In this document: positions 1 through 6,503 of the stretch, piece after piece | How positions within the stretch are numbered: position 1 is the stretch's first letter | How the letters are laid out: each line of letters opens with the position of its first letter | Assembly (NCBI GenBank): GCA_025934635.1 | Contig: JAICWX010000415.1 | Coordinates: 1 to 6,679, forward strand | DNA length: 6,679 nt | Direction of reading: 5' to 3' | Source of the DNA: Streptosporangiaceae bacterium | Lineage (GTDB): Bacteria; Actinomycetota; Actinomycetes; Streptosporangiales; Streptosporangiaceae | Program-made: the position numbers and the translations under genes | Notes under the pieces: generated by a model | What the model was told of the DNA's origin: nothing | Database searches by the model: none | What the model saw: only the letters and a program-made list of their open reading frames with translations

Positions 1-1014
1 ATGATCGTCTCCGACGTCAACGACCAGACGCTCAAGGAGATGGACGCCTGCATCGAGGCCGGGGTGAACAGCTTCAAGATGTTCATGGCCTACCCCGGGG
101 TGTTCTACGCCACCGACGGCGAGATCCTGCTGGCGATGCAGCAGGCGTCGCGTTCGGGCGCGACCGTGATGATGCACGCGGAGAACGGCATCGCCATCGA
201 CCAGCTGGTCGCGCAGGCGATCGCGTCCGGCCGCACAGACCCGGTCGAGCACGGCCTGACCCGGCCGCCGGAGCTGGAGGGCGAGGCGACGTCGCGGGCC
301 ATCACGCTGGCCAAGGTGGCGGACTGCCCGCTGTACATCGTGCACTTGTCCGCCCGGCAGGCGCTGGCGGCGGTGGCGCAGGCCCGGGACGCCGGGCAGA
401 ACGTGTTCGCCGAGACCTGCCCGCAGTACCTGTGGCTGTCCATCGACGACATGGCCCGGCCGGACTTCGAGGGGGCCAAGTTCGTGGCCTCGCCGCCGCT
501 GCGGACCAAGGACCACCAGGACTCGCTGTGGAAGGGGCTGCGGACCAACGACCTGTCGGTGGTGTCCACCGACCACTGCCCGTTCTGCTTCAAGGACCAG
601 AAGGAACTCGGCCGGGGCGACTTCTCCAAGATCCCGAACGGGATGCCCGGCGTCGAGCACCGGATGGACCTGCTGCACCAGGGCGTGGTCGCCGGGGAGC
701 TCGCGCTGACCCGCTGGGTGGAGGTGGCGTCGACGACGCCGGCCCGGATGTTCGGCCTGTACCCGCGCAAGGGCGTGATCGCGCCCGGCTCCGACGCGGA
801 CATCGTGGTCTACGACCCGGTGGCGCGGCAGACGCTGTCCGCGGCCACCCACCACATGAACGTGGACTACTCCGCGTACGAGGGCATGGAGATCACCGGG
901 CAGGTGGTGACTACCTTGTCGCGCGGCCAGGTGGTGGTCGGCGACGGCGCTTACCAGGGCAGTCCGGGCCGCGGGGAGTTCCTGCACCGCGGGCTGAATC
1001 AGTATCTGGTGTAG
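1..1014 (+). CDS. hydA: Dihydropyrimidinase / D-hydantoinase, 5' end cut off by the window
   Basis: Zn-dependent cyclic amidohydrolase of the cytoplasm that opens the ring of 5,6-dihydrouracil, dihydrothymine or 5-substituted hydantoins to N-carbamoyl amino acids (second step of reductive pyrimidine breakdown). The 337 visible residues hold most of the catalytic TIM barrel: the metal-bridging Lys that is carboxylated in this family (K26 in SFKMFMAY) with substrate Tyr Y31 five residues on, metal ligands H59 (MMHAEN) and H115 (IVHLSA), catalytic/metal Asp D191 (STDHCPF), and the substrate loop PNGMPGVEHR around N213. The C-terminal GSDADIVVYDP strand is also present. Family members are about 460-480 aa, so some 120-140 N-terminal residues, including the first HxH metal motif, lie to the left. 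The ATG at position 1 is almost certainly an internal Met. It probably shares an operon with the oxidoreductase 54 bases downstream. Family assignment is secure; choice between dihydropyrimidine and hydantoin as true substrate is not possible here. Confidence 0.93.
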   Translation: MIVSDVNDQTLKEMDACIEAGVNSFKMFMAYPGVFYATDGEILLAMQQASRSGATVMMHAENGIAIDQLVAQAIASGRTDPVEHGLTRPPELEGEATSRAITLAKVADCPLYIVHLSARQALAAVAQARDAGQNVFAETCPQYLWLSIDDMARPDFEGAKFVASPPLRTKDHQDSLWKGLRTNDLSVVSTDHCPFCFKDQKELGRGDFSKIPNGMPGVEHRMDLLHQGVVAGELALTRWVEVASTTPARMFGLYPRKGVIAPGSDADIVVYDPVARQTLSAATHHMNVDYSAYEGMEITGQVVTTLSRGQVVVGDGAYQGSPGRGEFLHRGLNQYLV

Positions 1015-1055
1015 GGCGACGGCGCACTCGTTCGGTAAATCGGTCTTTCTTTTTT

Positions 1056-1063
1056 GGGGAGGG
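1056..1063 (+). promoter_or_regulatory. Ribosome binding site that fixes the oxidoreductase start
   Basis: GGGGAGGG lies five bases before the ATG at 1069. The frame also stays open to a TTG at 1054, but that codon overlaps this purine block and would add only five residues (MGRDH) with no ribosome site of its own. The protein starting MEFGVVLQTN begins directly at the first barrel strand, as expected for this family. A pyrimidine tract (CTTTCTTTTTT, about 1045-1055) directly precedes it, unusual in this GC-rich DNA. Confidence 0.8.
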
Positions 1064-1068
1064 ATCAC

Positions 1069-2064
1069 ATGGAGTTCGGGGTGGTGCTGCAGACCAACCC
1101 GCCGGCCAGCGGCGTGATCGCGATGATGCAGCGGGCCGAGGAGGCGGGCTTTTCCTACGGCTGGACCTGGGACTCGCACGTCCTGTGGCAGGAGCCGTTC
1201 GTGATCTACTCGCGGATCCTGTCGGCCACGTCGGCGATGACCGTGGGGCCGATGGTGACCAACCCGGGCACCCGGGACTGGTCGGTCATCGCGTCGCTGT
1301 TCGCCACGCTGAACGACATGTACGGCAACCGGACCGTCTGCGGGATCGGCCGCGGCGACTCCGCGCGCCGGGTCATCGGCCAGGCGCCGCTGACGCTGGC
1401 GACCTTGTCCGACGCGATGACCGTGATCAAGGGGCTGGCCGAGGGGCGCGAGGTGGAGTTGCACGGCCAGCCGCTGCGGATCCCGTGGGTGCGCGACGGC
1501 AAGCTCGAGATCTGGATGGCCGCGTACGGGCCGAAGGCGCTCAAGCTCACCGGCGAGCAGGCCGACGGGTTCATCCTGCAGACCGCCGACCCGGACATCG
1601 CGCGGTGGACCATCGGCGCGGTGCGGGCGGCCGCCTCGGCGGCGGGCCGGGACCCTTCGGCGGTGAAGATCTGCGTGGCGGCGCCGGCCTACGTGGGAAC
1701 TGACCTGGGACATCAGCGGGATCAGCTGCGGTGGTTCGGCGGGATGGTGGGCAATCACGTGGCCGACCTGGTGGCCCGGTACGGCACGGAGGGACCGGTG
1801 CCGAAGGAGCTGACCGACTACATCAAGGGCCGGGAGGGCTACGACTACGCGCACCACGGCAAGGCCGACAACCCGATGGTGGACTTCGTACCGGACGAGA
1901 TCGTGGACCGGTTCTGCCTGACCGGGCCGGCCGGCGCGCACGCCGACCGGCTGCGCGAGCTGGCCTCGCTCGGGGTCGATCAGTTCGCCGTCTACCTGAT
2001 GCACGACCAGGAAGAGGAGACGCTGGCCGCTTACCGGGCCGAGGTCATTCCTGCCCTTCGCTGA
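1069..2064 (+). CDS. LLM-class oxidoreductase, probably F420-dependent (TIGR03842/CPS_4043-like)
   Basis: A 331-aa single-domain bacterial luciferase-like TIM barrel, cytoplasmic. Family landmarks in order: first strand FGVVLQTN (3-10), WTWDSH (32-37), GPMVTNPGTRDW (60-71), the phosphate-binding-like GIGRGDSARRVIG (92-104), and WMAAYGPKALKLTGEQADGF (149-168), typical of the F420-using branch. The C-terminal part carries the substrate-side insertion (about 235-275) and a final helix/strand LGVDQFAVYL (301-310). Length fits the family (about 330 aa). It follows the hydantoinase gene by 54 bases with a strong ribosome site, so the two are probably co-transcribed. By family, it would transfer hydride between F420 (or FMN) and an organic substrate; the neighbour suggests a pyrimidine or hydantoin-like compound. 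That substrate is inference. RutA, the uracil-ring monooxygenase, is in the same superfamily, so a flavin monooxygenase is the main alternative. The 3' end overlaps the convergent gene by 20 bases. Confidence 0.87.
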   Translation: MEFGVVLQTNPPASGVIAMMQRAEEAGFSYGWTWDSHVLWQEPFVIYSRILSATSAMTVGPMVTNPGTRDWSVIASLFATLNDMYGNRTVCGIGRGDSARRVIGQAPLTLATLSDAMTVIKGLAEGREVELHGQPLRIPWVRDGKLEIWMAAYGPKALKLTGEQADGFILQTADPDIARWTIGAVRAAASAAGRDPSAVKICVAAPAYVGTDLGHQRDQLRWFGGMVGNHVADLVARYGTEGPVPKELTDYIKGREGYDYAHHGKADNPMVDFVPDEIVDRFCLTGPAGAHADRLRELASLGVDQFAVYLMHDQEEETLAAYRAEVIPALR

Positions 2065-3508
2065 CGCTCGGGGACGGAGTCGGGGCCGGGACCAGGCCCT
2101 CCACGTCCGGCAGGGCCTGCTGGTCGGCCAGGGCGATGGCCAGCTCGCCGGCCGCGGTCGGGTGCAGTGGCGCGCGGTCGTCCGGTCCCTGGACGTAAGG
2201 GTTAGCGGTGCACAGCTCGTGCCCGGCGAACTGCGGCTCGGTCACGCCGAAGCCGAACGTCTGGGCGCCGTGGGCCAGCACCGTGTTCAGCTGGGCCAGG
2301 CGGCTGGCCAGCACCTTCGCCTTAGCCGGGGTGATGCCGTACTTGGACAGGCAGCTCAGGTCCGGGCCGAACGGCGAGTAGTACTGGTTGACCAGCACGG
2401 CGGGGGCGCCGGGGAGCGCGGACAGGTCGCCGAGGAGCTCGTAGTAGCTGCGGGTGAAGTCGCCCATCAGCTGGTTGAAGAAGGCGTTCGAGACCTTGTC
2501 GTCGCAGACCGTGCTGGCCACGCAGAGCCGGGTCATGATGGACCACTGCACGTCGTCCGCGCCCACGCTGACGATGATCACCTTGGCCTTGGTGGCCTGC
2601 TGGGCCTCGCCGAGCTGCGGCGGGGCCACCTGCCCGCTGCCGAGGACCTGCGCGCCGAGCAGGCCGTTCTGCACGGTCGCGCCGCTGCAGGCCAGGTTGA
2701 GTACCTTCCAGGTGTTCACCATGGCCAGGTCGGCGGCGTAGGACTCGCTGCTGCGGCCGCAGGCGCGGTCCAGCGCGGTCGCGTTTTTTGGCCGGGGATT
2801 TCCGATGGCGGCCGCGGTGGAGTCGCCGATCACCACCGCCTGCACGCCGGGCAGCGCTTGGGTAGCGGACTGCTGCGGCGCGGTCAGCGGATCGGCGCCG
2901 ACCAGGTCGTCCAGGGTCTTGACGCTGCGCAGCACGGCGGGCGTGCTGCGCGCGGTCAGCAGCACGCCGCCGACGTTCACGATGACCACGACGACCAGGC
3001 CGAGGACGACCGTCCGGGCCATTTTCCGGTACGGCTGGCGGCCGATGCCGGCCACCGCGACCAGCAGGACCACGGCGAAGCCGGCCGCGATGAGGGTTTC
3101 CCACTCGAAGTAACGGGTCCAGCCCTGGGCCAGCTGCTGGCTGAGGTTCAGCTCCAGGTTGCGCGGGGTGTCCGAGCGGAGCACGTGCGCGACCTGGTCG
3201 TCGATGGTGATGTGGGTGAGCTTGAGGAGCGGCCGGATCGGGCCGTCGAACTGCGGCTTGGTCGGCACCACCTGGCCGAACAGGTCGAGCTCGCCCGGAC
3301 CGGACAGGCTGGGCGCCGGGACGGCCGCGCCGACCTGGGCGGTCTGCCCGGCCGCGGATACGGTCTGCAGCGGCGCCACCTGCAGGGCCAGCCAGATCGA
3401 GCCCGCCGTGACGACCGCGAAGGTGACGAGGTAGAACGCCGCGGTCCTGGTCAGTCGCAGGATTGTGGAAATGTCGCGGTCCCCCTGGGCTTCTTGGCGC
3501 GTTTCCAC
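2045..3508 (-). CDS. Membrane-anchored SGNH/GDSL-family hydrolase
   Basis: A 487-aa protein read from a GTG at 3506-3508, preceded by GAGGT three bases upstream. The frame stays open upstream to an ATG at 3718, but that extension is low-complexity Pro/Ser/Arg sequence unlike a protein start. Predicted membrane segments are about 25-45, 138-155 and 166-185, with a basic loop (GRQPYRKMAR, 156-165) inside the cell, which places residues 46-137 and the C-terminal half outside. The SGNH domain (about 220-465) shows VVIGDS with nucleophile S230 (block I), CSGAT (274-278, block II glycine) and LHPTAAG with H449 (block V). Block III reads VGADD, Asp in place of the usual Asn. The DxxH Asp is Ala (APLH), so a Ser-His dyad is likely. 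Six Cys (250, 274, 329, 335, 386, 433) all lie in the external domain and could form three disulfides. A Pro-rich tail follows. It probably acts as an esterase or deacetylase on an envelope glycan or lipid; substrate unknown. Confidence 0.85.
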   Translation of the reverse strand: METRQEAQGDRDISTILRLTRTAAFYLVTFAVVTAGSIWLALQVAPLQTVSAAGQTAQVGAAVPAPSLSGPGELDLFGQVVPTKPQFDGPIRPLLKLTHITIDDQVAHVLRSDTPRNLELNLSQQLAQGWTRYFEWETLIAAGFAVVLLVAVAGIGRQPYRKMARTVVLGLVVVVIVNVGGVLLTARSTPAVLRSVKTLDDLVGADPLTAPQQSATQALPGVQAVVIGDSTAAAIGNPRPKNATALDRACGRSSESYAADLAMVNTWKVLNLACSGATVQNGLLGAQVLGSGQVAPPQLGEAQQATKAKVIIVSVGADDVQWSIMTRLCVASTVCDDKVSNAFFNQLMGDFTRSYYELLGDLSALPGAPAVLVNQYYSPFGPDLSCLSKYGITPAKAKVLASRLAQLNTVLAHGAQTFGFGVTEPQFAGHELCTANPYVQGPDDRAPLHPTAAGELAIALADQQALPDVEGLVPAPTPSPSVSEGQE

Positions 3509-3575
3509 GCTACCTCGGGACCGGAGAAAGTCACAGCTAAGTGTGTGCCTTCGTGAGTTCGTCGGTGGTTGAGCC

Positions 3576-3624
3576 GGCTGCTGCGGCGGGCCGTGAACAT
3601 GAGGTGGGCTGCTGCGGTCGGCCG
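3576..3624. repeat. Two-copy 18-base imperfect direct repeat upstream of the SGNH gene
   Basis: GGCTGCTGCGG followed by CG or TC and then GGCCG occurs at 3576-3593 and at 3607-3624, so 16 of 18 positions match and the copies are 31 bases apart. They lie about 70-115 bases upstream of the SGNH gene start, where paired activator or repressor sites could sit. GCTGCTG is a common string in such GC-rich DNA, so chance is a serious alternative. Confidence 0.3.
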
Positions 3625-3777
3625 GCGACGTGCGGTGCTGCGTCCTGGAACTGGCCGCTTCCGGCCCGGGCACGTTCGGGGCAGGGTCCCGACCCGGGCC
3701 CACCTCCCCGGTGTGCACCCAGCGCGGCGTGACCCGCGGCGCAGGCCCCCATCACGGCCCGCACCCCGCAGGCACCT

Positions 3778-3791
3778 GGCCGGCACCGGCC
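3778..3791 (-). terminator. Possible terminator stem after the flippase-like gene
   Basis: GGCCGG, CA, CCGGCC forms a perfect 6-bp self-complementary stem about 30 bases past the TAA of the - strand gene. It has no T-run after it, so it is not a classical intrinsic terminator, although such T-less stems are often proposed as terminators in actinomycetes. Random GC-rich sequence gives similar stems, so support is weak. Confidence 0.2.
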
Positions 3792-3821
3792 CGCCCCACC
3801 CCGCCAGACACCGGCGTCGTG

Positions 3822-6224
3822 TTAGAGGGCGTGCTGGCGTTCCAGGTAGCCCAGCGCGGCCCAGCCGACGGGGACCGGCAGCCAGAAGGTCAGCAGCCGG
3901 AACAGCAGCACCGCGCTGACCGCGACCACGCCCGGCAGGCCCGCGGCGGTGAGCCCGGCGGTCAGGGCCGCTTCCACCCCGCCCAGGCCGCCGGGGGTGG
4001 GCAGGATCGAGCCGATGGCGCTGCCGGTCAGGTAGACCACGGCGATGCTGGCGATCGGCACCGACCGGCCGAACGCCGCTACGCAGGCCTCCAGGCAGCC
4101 GATGTAGGCCGCGCTGAGCATCAGCGCGCCGCCGATGCCGAGGGCGAGCTTGCGGGGATGCTGCGCGACCTCGAGCAGCTGCGGCAGCACCTGGCCGAAG
4201 ATCGGGGCGACCCGGGCGCGCAGCACCCGGCGCGCGGCCGGGATGGCGAACACCGCGAGCGTGGCGACGACCAGGCCGGCCAGCACGAACCAGATCCATT
4301 CGGGCGGCTTGATGTGCTCCTTGGCCGAGGTGCCGGCCAGCGCGGCGAAGATCACGAGCAGCCCGATGTGCAGCACGAACGCCACGACCTGGGACACGCC
4401 GACGCTGGCGGCGGCGACCGCGGCCGGGATCTTGCGGCGCTGCAGGTACCGGATGTTCAGCGCCGCCCCGCCGACGGCGGCCGGGGTCACCAGGGTGACG
4501 AAGGAGCCGGCCAGCTGGGCGAGCACGGTCTTGAAGAAGTCCAGCCGGTCGGCGACGAAGCCGGACAGCGACAGGGCGGCGGCCGCGTAGGTACTCGCCG
4601 ACAGGGCCAGCGCAACGATGCTCCAGCGCCAGTCGGCCGAGCGCAGCACGGTGGCCAGGCTCTCCCGCTCGAGCTCGCCCGCCAGCAGGTAGGCGGCGGC
4701 CACGGTCGCGACCATCGTCAGCAGGGTGCGCAGCCGGATGCGCTGCAGCCGCACCGGGGCGATCTCGGCGCCGGGCACCGCCGCCAGGAGCAGCTTGCGC
4801 AGGGCCGGCAGCACGTCCCGGCGGCGGCGCAGCGCGTGCCGGGTCGAGCGGGCCAGGGCGACCGGCTGCAGCAGCGGTACCAGGGCGACCAGCTCGTCCG
4901 CGCTGGCGCGTTCCAGGGCCAGGTGAGAGGCCCGGTCCGGGCCGACGTAGAGGGCGAGCTCGGCCAGGAGCTGGGCCACGTCGAGGCGGAGCTGCAGGTC
5001 GCTGGCGGCCACGTCGCCCTCGCCGGGGTCGAGCAGCAGGGCCCGGCCGTCGTCGGTGAGCAGGATGTGGTCCGCGGTCAGCGCCCGGTGGGTGACCTTG
5101 CGCTTGTGCAGCCGGCTGACCGCGTCCCAGATCTGCCCGAGCTCGCCGTCGCTGCAGCCGGCGTTGCGCTTGGCCAGCGTCGTCCCGTCGTGATGCTCGT
5201 AGGCGAGTACTTCGGCCTCGGGGCCGGCCCGTACGAAGGCGAGCAGCCGCGGCGTGGGCGCGCTCGCGTCCTCGGATGCGTAGGACAGCAGCGCCCGCCG
5301 CTCGACCAGGCGCTCGACCGACCAGGTGGCGTTGCGCGAGACCTGCCCGAGCACCCGCACCGACCGGTAGACCCGGTAGAACACCCCGGCCGCCTGCTGG
5401 TCCCGGTCGTACACCACGATGTCCAGGTCGCCGTCGCCGGCGGCCGCCGCGTAGTGGCGGGATCCGGCGGTCTCGGTCGGGGTGGTGCCGTTCCCCTCCG
5501 GGCGGACCCGCCTGATCGCGGTCACCCGCAGCCCCGCCCCGCCCAGCGCGGACGCGATGGCCAGGGCGCCGGGTCGCTGCGAGGTCGCGCCCGCGGCGTA
5601 CCGGATCGCCAGGCCGACCGCGCGGCCCGCCAGCACCGTGATGAGCAGGGTCAGCAGCGGGGTGCGGAGCACACCCACGTGCACGACCGAGTACACGGCA
5701 ACCGCCACCCACAGCGACTTGCGCCAGGCCGGGCGGCCGATGAGGCCGACCATGGTGGTGTAGGCAACCAGGCCCGCCAGGGCCGGGTCGAGGGCGGGGA
5801 TGTCGCTGTGCGCCGCCCTCGACATGATGATGGCGTCGTAGAGGCGGCTGGCGGGCTCGCGGCTGAGCAGGTCGTTGACGATCTCGACGACGGCGACGCC
5901 CAGCAGGCCGGTGGCGACCGACTCGGCCAGCCGCCGGACCTGGCGCCGGGCCAGCAGCTGGACGGCCAAGGCGGCCGGCAAGATGAACAGGGCGACGAAG
6001 GCGAGCGGGCGGGCCGCGTTGAGCAGCGAGACCGGGATCTGCTTGGTCGCGCTGACGATGTCGGCCTGGACGGCGGCGGTGGTCTTGCTGGCGGCGATGC
6101 CGGCCCCGGTCAGCGCGACGATGTAGACGCAGGACAGGGTGCAGCGCATCAGGTCGACCGGCCTGCGGATGCGGCGCTCAAGCTGATCCTCGACCTGGAT
6201 CGGGCCTGGCTGCGATGACGTCAC
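3822..6224 (-). CDS. Flippase-like membrane protein with LPG_synthase_TM domain and central pseudokinase domain
   Basis: An 800-aa integral membrane protein. The GTG at 6222-6224 is the first possible start, since an in-frame TGA sits 15 bases upstream (6237-6239); the ribosome site is weak. Domains: a charged cytoplasmic N-terminus (ERRIRRPVDLMR); about six membrane segments (28-46, 66-90, 100-118, 148-163, 170-185, 188-207); a soluble kinase-like domain (about 225-480); then about eight membrane segments (500-795) with the PF03706 (UPF0104/YbhN/MprF flippase-type) signatures TLVTPAAVGGAALNIRYLQR (577-596) and LPTPGGLGGVEAAL (741-754). The kinase-like part reads THRALTADHILL (378-389) where HRDLxxxNIL is expected and LLLDPGEG (396-403) for the DFG loop. 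Related modules move or modify lipid-linked molecules across the membrane, so an envelope lipid or glycan role is likely; the cargo is unknown. The three-part layout occurs in other actinobacterial flippase-like proteins, as I recall. Domain calls are solid, function is not. Confidence 0.88.
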   Translation of the reverse strand: MTSSQPGPIQVEDQLERRIRRPVDLMRCTLSCVYIVALTGAGIAASKTTAAVQADIVSATKQIPVSLLNAARPLAFVALFILPAALAVQLLARRQVRRLAESVATGLLGVAVVEIVNDLLSREPASRLYDAIIMSRAAHSDIPALDPALAGLVAYTTMVGLIGRPAWRKSLWVAVAVYSVVHVGVLRTPLLTLLITVLAGRAVGLAIRYAAGATSQRPGALAIASALGGAGLRVTAIRRVRPEGNGTTPTETAGSRHYAAAAGDGDLDIVVYDRDQQAAGVFYRVYRSVRVLGQVSRNATWSVERLVERRALLSYASEDASAPTPRLLAFVRAGPEAEVLAYEHHDGTTLAKRNAGCSDGELGQIWDAVSRLHKRKVTHRALTADHILLTDDGRALLLDPGEGDVAASDLQLRLDVAQLLAELALYVGPDRASHLALERASADELVALVPLLQPVALARSTRHALRRRRDVLPALRKLLLAAVPGAEIAPVRLQRIRLRTLLTMVATVAAAYLLAGELERESLATVLRSADWRWSIVALALSASTYAAAALSLSGFVADRLDFFKTVLAQLAGSFVTLVTPAAVGGAALNIRYLQRRKIPAAVAAASVGVSQVVAFVLHIGLLVIFAALAGTSAKEHIKPPEWIWFVLAGLVVATLAVFAIPAARRVLRARVAPIFGQVLPQLLEVAQHPRKLALGIGGALMLSAAYIGCLEACVAAFGRSVPIASIAVVYLTGSAIGSILPTPGGLGGVEAALTAGLTAAGLPGVVAVSAVLLFRLLTFWLPVPVGWAALGYLERQHAL

Positions 6225-6320
6225 GCGACGATCGTCTCAGGTGGCTGCCTGGGCGCAAAGTCGCATCACCCGCCCGTGATCTTGGCGAGACGTGCCGCAG
6301 CGTCCTGGCCTGCCCGGAAA

Positions 6321-6348
6321 TGAATAATGTCTACTAATTTGGTCGCAA
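6321..6348 (-). promoter_or_regulatory. Candidate sigma-70-type promoter for the flippase-like gene
   Basis: On the - strand, TTGCGA (6348-6343) and TATTCA (6326-6321) are separated by 16 bases and lie in the only AT-rich stretch of the region, about 100 bases before the GTG start. TTGCGA matches the -35 consensus at four of six bases; the -10 box is poor (three of six). Location is the best argument; the match itself is weak. Confidence 0.25.
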
Positions 6349-6503
6349 TAGTTGATTTCGACGAGCTTACGGTGTGAACCTGGATGCGCGGTCGCCCGTT
6401 TAGTTGACTGGAGGTCTCCATGTCCGGCTCGCGGGGTTGGTGATGCGGGTGGTGCTTTGGGTGTCAGCCTGACGTGGCCCAAGTCGCTCAGCGAGGCGCG
6501 CCA

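Larger units (their letters stand above)
3509..3821. other. Gene-free gap between the two - strand envelope genes
   Basis: I see no credible gene in these 313 bases. Open frames exist on both strands but translate to Pro/Arg/Ala/Gly-rich low-complexity sequence with no family resemblance, as expected from high GC. It must hold the 3' UTR of the flippase-like gene (stop at 3822-3824) and any promoter of the SGNH gene (start 3508). No convincing -10/-35 pair was found. Structure seen: an 8-bp perfect inverted repeat GGCCCGGG/CCCGGGCC (3663-3670 and 3693-3700), a compact stem at 3778-3791, and an 18-base near direct repeat at 3576-3593 and 3607-3624 with two mismatches. Confidence 0.6.

Noticed and set aside
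1041..1063. Terminator between the hydantoinase and oxidoreductase genes based on the T-run
   Set aside because: No stem precedes the T-run, and it runs straight into the ribosome site of the next gene.
3531..3546. CACA-GCTAAG-TGTG inverted repeat upstream of the SGNH start as an operator
   Set aside because: A four-base stem with six-base loop is expected by chance; no second copy or conserved motif supports it.
3509..3718. N-terminal extension of the SGNH protein to the ATG at 3718
   Set aside because: The extra 70 residues are Pro/Ser/Arg-rich, without a signal or domain, and precede a sensible GTG start with GAGGT directly in front of the first membrane segment.
3451..5712. 753-codon - strand open frame overlapping the flippase-like and SGNH genes
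   Set aside because: The translation is Arg/Pro/Gly/Ala-rich low complexity, out of frame with two well-supported genes on the same strand.
3630..6218. 862-codon + strand open frame opposite the flippase-like gene
   Set aside because: It is rich in Gly/Arg/Gln/Asp/His with no domain or membrane pattern, as expected for the complementary frame of a GC-rich gene; the - strand frame shows clear family motifs.
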